Of a DNA stretch of 6,374 bases, positions 5,232 to 6,374 are shown one piece after another. Position 1 is the stretch's first letter. Each line of letters starts with the position of its first letter. Both the position numbers and the translations under genes were made by a program. This stretch comes from an uncultured Collinsella sp. (GTDB taxonomy: Bacteria; Actinomycetota; Coriobacteriia; Coriobacteriales; Coriobacteriaceae), in contig CABUKY010000105.1 in assembly GCA_902492185.1 (NCBI GenBank), forward strand, positions 1 to 6,374. The letters are read 5' to 3'. The notes beneath the pieces were generated by a model, which was given only the letters and a program-made list of their open reading frames with translations, made no database searches and was not told the origin of the DNA.

Positions 5232-5269
5232 AAAAGAAAGGGGGCGAGGTCTAGGGCACGCCCCCTTTC
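5228..5269 (-). terminator. Intrinsic terminator of eda
   Basis: On the minus strand GAAAGGGGGCG (complement of 5259-5269) pairs perfectly with CGCCCCCTTTC (complement of 5236-5246), with a 12-nt loop, and is followed by TTTTAAAG. It starts 17 bases after the eda stop. This is a typical Rho-independent terminator for the minus-strand gene. Confidence 0.82.
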
Positions 5270-5286
5270 ACGATAGAGAGCTAAAC

Positions 5287-5928
5287 CTAGCCGCGGACCT
5301 TCTTGACGACGTCCATGGCCTCGCGGGCGATCTGCTCGACCTTGGAGAAGTCGCCGTCGGCAAACAGGGCCGGCTTGACCATCCAGGTGCCACCGCAGGC
5401 GATGATGGCGGAGGAGCTCAGGTACTCCTCGACGTTGGCGGTGCTCACGCCGCCGGTAGGCATAAAGCGGTGACCGACAAACGGAGCGGCGAGGGCCTTG
5501 ATGGTGTTCAGGCCGCCATACTGGGACGCGGGGAAGAACTTGGTGACCTTGAGGCCCAGGTTCTCGGCTGCGGTGACCTCGGAGGGGGTCACGGTGCCGG
5601 GAAGGACGGGCAGGTCGATGTCGATGCAGTGCTTCACGACGTCCTCGTTGTAACCCGGGGAGACGATGAACTTGGCACCGGCTGCGCGGGCCTGCTCAAC
5701 CTGCTCGACGGTCAGGACAGTGCCGGCGCCAACGCACATCTCGGGCTCGGCCTCGGCCATAGCGGCGATGCACTCGGCGGCGCAGGCGGTGCGGAAGGTG
5801 ACCTCGGCGGACTTCATGCCAGCTGCCATAAGGGCGTGGGCGAGCGGAGCGGCGTCCTCGACCTTGTCGAGCACAACGACCGGCACGATGCCCAGGGACT
5901 CAAGCGTGGTGTAGAACTGATCGAACAT
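5287..5928 (-). CDS. eda: 2-keto-3-deoxy-6-phosphogluconate (KDPG) aldolase
   Basis: A 213-residue class I aldolase that splits KDPG into pyruvate and glyceraldehyde-3-phosphate in the cytoplasm. It ends the Entner-Doudoroff pathway and hexuronate catabolism. Family marks seen: IVPVVVLD at the first strand, catalytic EVTFRT with Glu42 and Arg46, GAGTVL (67-72), KFIVSPGYNEDVV (86-98), LPGTVTPSE (109-117), the Schiff-base lysine Lys130 in VTKFFPAS, and the phosphate-binding PTGGV (157-161). Length is normal for the family (about 205-215) and no residue appears to be missing. The ATG at 5926-5928 is chosen because AAAGGA lies five bases upstream; a longer frame to 5973 has no such site and begins with an unrelated peptide. 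A sugar kinase ends 253 bp upstream on the same strand, so the two probably work together, perhaps as one unit or with a separate eda promoter. It converges with the GntR regulator. KHG aldolase activity may also be present, as in other Eda proteins. Confidence 0.95.
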   Translation of the reverse strand: MFDQFYTTLESLGIVPVVVLDKVEDAAPLAHALMAAGMKSAEVTFRTACAAECIAAMAEAEPEMCVGAGTVLTVEQVEQARAAGAKFIVSPGYNEDVVKHCIDIDLPVLPGTVTPSEVTAAENLGLKVTKFFPASQYGGLNTIKALAAPFVGHRFMPTGGVSTANVEEYLSSSAIIACGGTWMVKPALFADGDFSKVEQIAREAMDVVKKVRG

Positions 5929-5933
5929 GATGT

Positions 5934-5939
5934 TCCTTT
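5934..5939 (-). promoter_or_regulatory. Ribosome binding site of eda
   Basis: AAAGGA on the minus strand, five bases before the ATG at 5926-5928. It fixes the start at MFDQFYTTL rather than the longer open frame. Confidence 0.75.
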
Positions 5940-5978
5940 CGATGTGTGGCGCGCATGGGCGCGTGATTGCCAAATGTG

Positions 5979-6059
5979 CTGGTCAGGAGCCGATTTTGGA
6001 TTGGTTATCGGAGGCACTGCTTGGGGTTCAAGCAATTCCAAAACCGGCTGCTCGACCAG
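5979..6059. repeat. Nested inverted repeat in the kinase-eda gap
   Basis: CTGGTC (5979-5984) pairs with GACCAG (6054-6059). Inside it AGCCGATTTTGG (5988-5999) pairs with CCAAAACCGGCT (6038-6049), 11 of 12 with one possible G-U pair, and the loop holds a further hairpin TGCTTG/CAAGCA (6018-6023 and 6029-6034). It lies 51-131 bp upstream of the eda ATG and could affect eda expression or be a dispersed repeat. Confidence 0.65.
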
Positions 6060-6076
6060 TCATGTAGGAAATGCCA

Positions 6077-6108
6077 GGCAAAACCGGAATGGGACTGGCG
6101 GTTTTGCC
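6077..6108. repeat. 10-bp stem-loop in the kinase-eda gap
   Basis: GGCAAAACCG (6077-6086) and CGGTTTTGCC (6099-6108) are perfect complements around a 12-nt loop. Its AAAACCG core resembles the AAAACCGG of the neighbouring repeat at 6041-6047, so the two may be related. No clear T-run follows on either strand. Confidence 0.65.
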
Positions 6109-6127
6109 CGGCCGGAGGAATCGGGGA

Positions 6128-6167
6128 GCGGGCCGCAGGGGTATGGGATTGGAAAGCTGCGGCCCGC
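6128..6167 (-). terminator. GC-rich hairpin just after the sugar kinase stop
   Basis: GCGGGCCGCAG (6128-6138) and CTGCGGCCCGC (6157-6167) pair perfectly over 11 bp with an 18-nt loop, starting 15 bases past the kinase stop on the minus strand. Strand and place suit a transcription attenuator or 3'-end stabiliser, but there is no T-run after it, so true termination is uncertain and read-through into eda is possible. Confidence 0.5.
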
Positions 6168-6181
6168 GGAATGGAGACGGA

Positions 6182-6374
6182 CTAGCGTGCGACGCGAGTG
6201 CCACCGTCGGCGGCTGATGCCACGGCTGCGATCTCGTCTGCGGTCACCAAGTTGGAATCGCCCTTGATGGTGAGCTTGAGGATCGAGGCCGCGATGGCGT
6301 AGTTGACGGCAGCCTGCGGGTCAAAGTCGTTGATGAGGGCATGGACGAGGCCGGCGTTGAAAGCGTCGCCGGCG
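6182..6374 (-). CDS. kdgK: PfkB-family sugar kinase, C-terminal part; probably 2-keto-3-deoxygluconate kinase
   Basis: Only the last 63 codons lie in the window; the gene runs off the right edge. The first visible residues, AGDAFNAGLVHALI, are the PfkB C-terminal signature (GAGDxF) with the catalytic Asp. The rest (DFDPQAAVNYAIAASILKLT then IKGDSNLVTADEIAAVASAA) matches the final helices of ribokinase-fold carbohydrate kinases, with KGDSN in the place of the usual G-x-N near the end. Members phosphorylate sugars or sugar acids with ATP in the cytoplasm. Substrate cannot be read from this fragment. KDG kinase is inferred from its place just upstream of eda on the same strand, since KDG kinase makes the KDPG that Eda splits. 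Fructokinase or another PfkB kinase is not excluded. Confidence 0.8.
   Translation of the reverse strand, partial: AGDAFNAGLVHALINDFDPQAAVNYAIAASILKLTIKGDSNLVTADEIAAVASAADGGTRVAR

Noticed and set aside
4975..6267. Long plus-strand frame of 430 codons opposite eda.
   Set aside because: It is the antisense of eda; the GC-rich codon pattern keeps it open. The Gly/Asp/Leu-rich, low-complexity product is typical of a shadow frame.

Overview
The window looks like chromosomal DNA from a high-GC, gut-type actinobacterium. The style of its proteins (integrase, FCD-type GntR regulator, AAA ATPase, KDPG aldolase) and its hairpin-rich intergenic DNA recall Coriobacteriia such as Collinsella. That is inference from recognition only; no search was run.

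Left part (1-852). A small MGMT-type alkyltransferase gene (240-800, +) keeps the PCHRVV active site but has an unusual, probably non-native C-terminal run-on. Next come, on the minus strand, an intrinsic terminator (761-798) and the 3' half of a tRNA-Met(CAU) gene (808-852). The 5' half of the tRNA is not next to it. A half tRNA that still has its own terminator is what a tRNA-targeting integrative element leaves at its far end, so the DNA to the right is probably, at least at first, element-derived.

Element remnant (853-2500). This holds three copies of TTCGACCC, a strong 13-bp inverted repeat, and a tyrosine-recombinase (integrase) pseudogene spread over three reading frames. The pseudogene breaks off at a GCTACTGCC repeat/hairpin, just where the catalytic His-x-x-Arg box should be. 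It then runs into an unrecognised protein segment and a cluster of ACGAAAAC/GTTTTCGT palindromes.

Middle (2510-4130). A minus-strand AAA-type ATPase (2510-3601) with clear Walker A and B motifs has, directly upstream, ten tandem 10-bp units ([GA][AG]TATAGCAA) at helical-turn spacing. About 480 bp without a convincing gene follow, containing two large inverted repeats (3843-4000 and 4061-4129).

Right part (4202-6374). A GntR/FCD regulator (+) converges on a minus-strand pair: the C-terminal end of a PfkB sugar kinase (probably KDG kinase) followed by KDPG aldolase (eda). Together the two enzymes would turn 2-keto-3-deoxygluconate into pyruvate and glyceraldehyde-3-phosphate, the lower part of hexuronate/Entner-Doudoroff catabolism. 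The regulator is a natural candidate to control them. The regulator gene is bracketed by inverted pairs of one motif, TTGCGGTGrAATA. The intergenic regions around it hold several more long hairpins, including a good intrinsic terminator for eda.

I found no convincing complete new system. The features most worth following are the ATPase with its phased decamer array, the inverted-repeat families, and the decayed tRNA-Met integration site.
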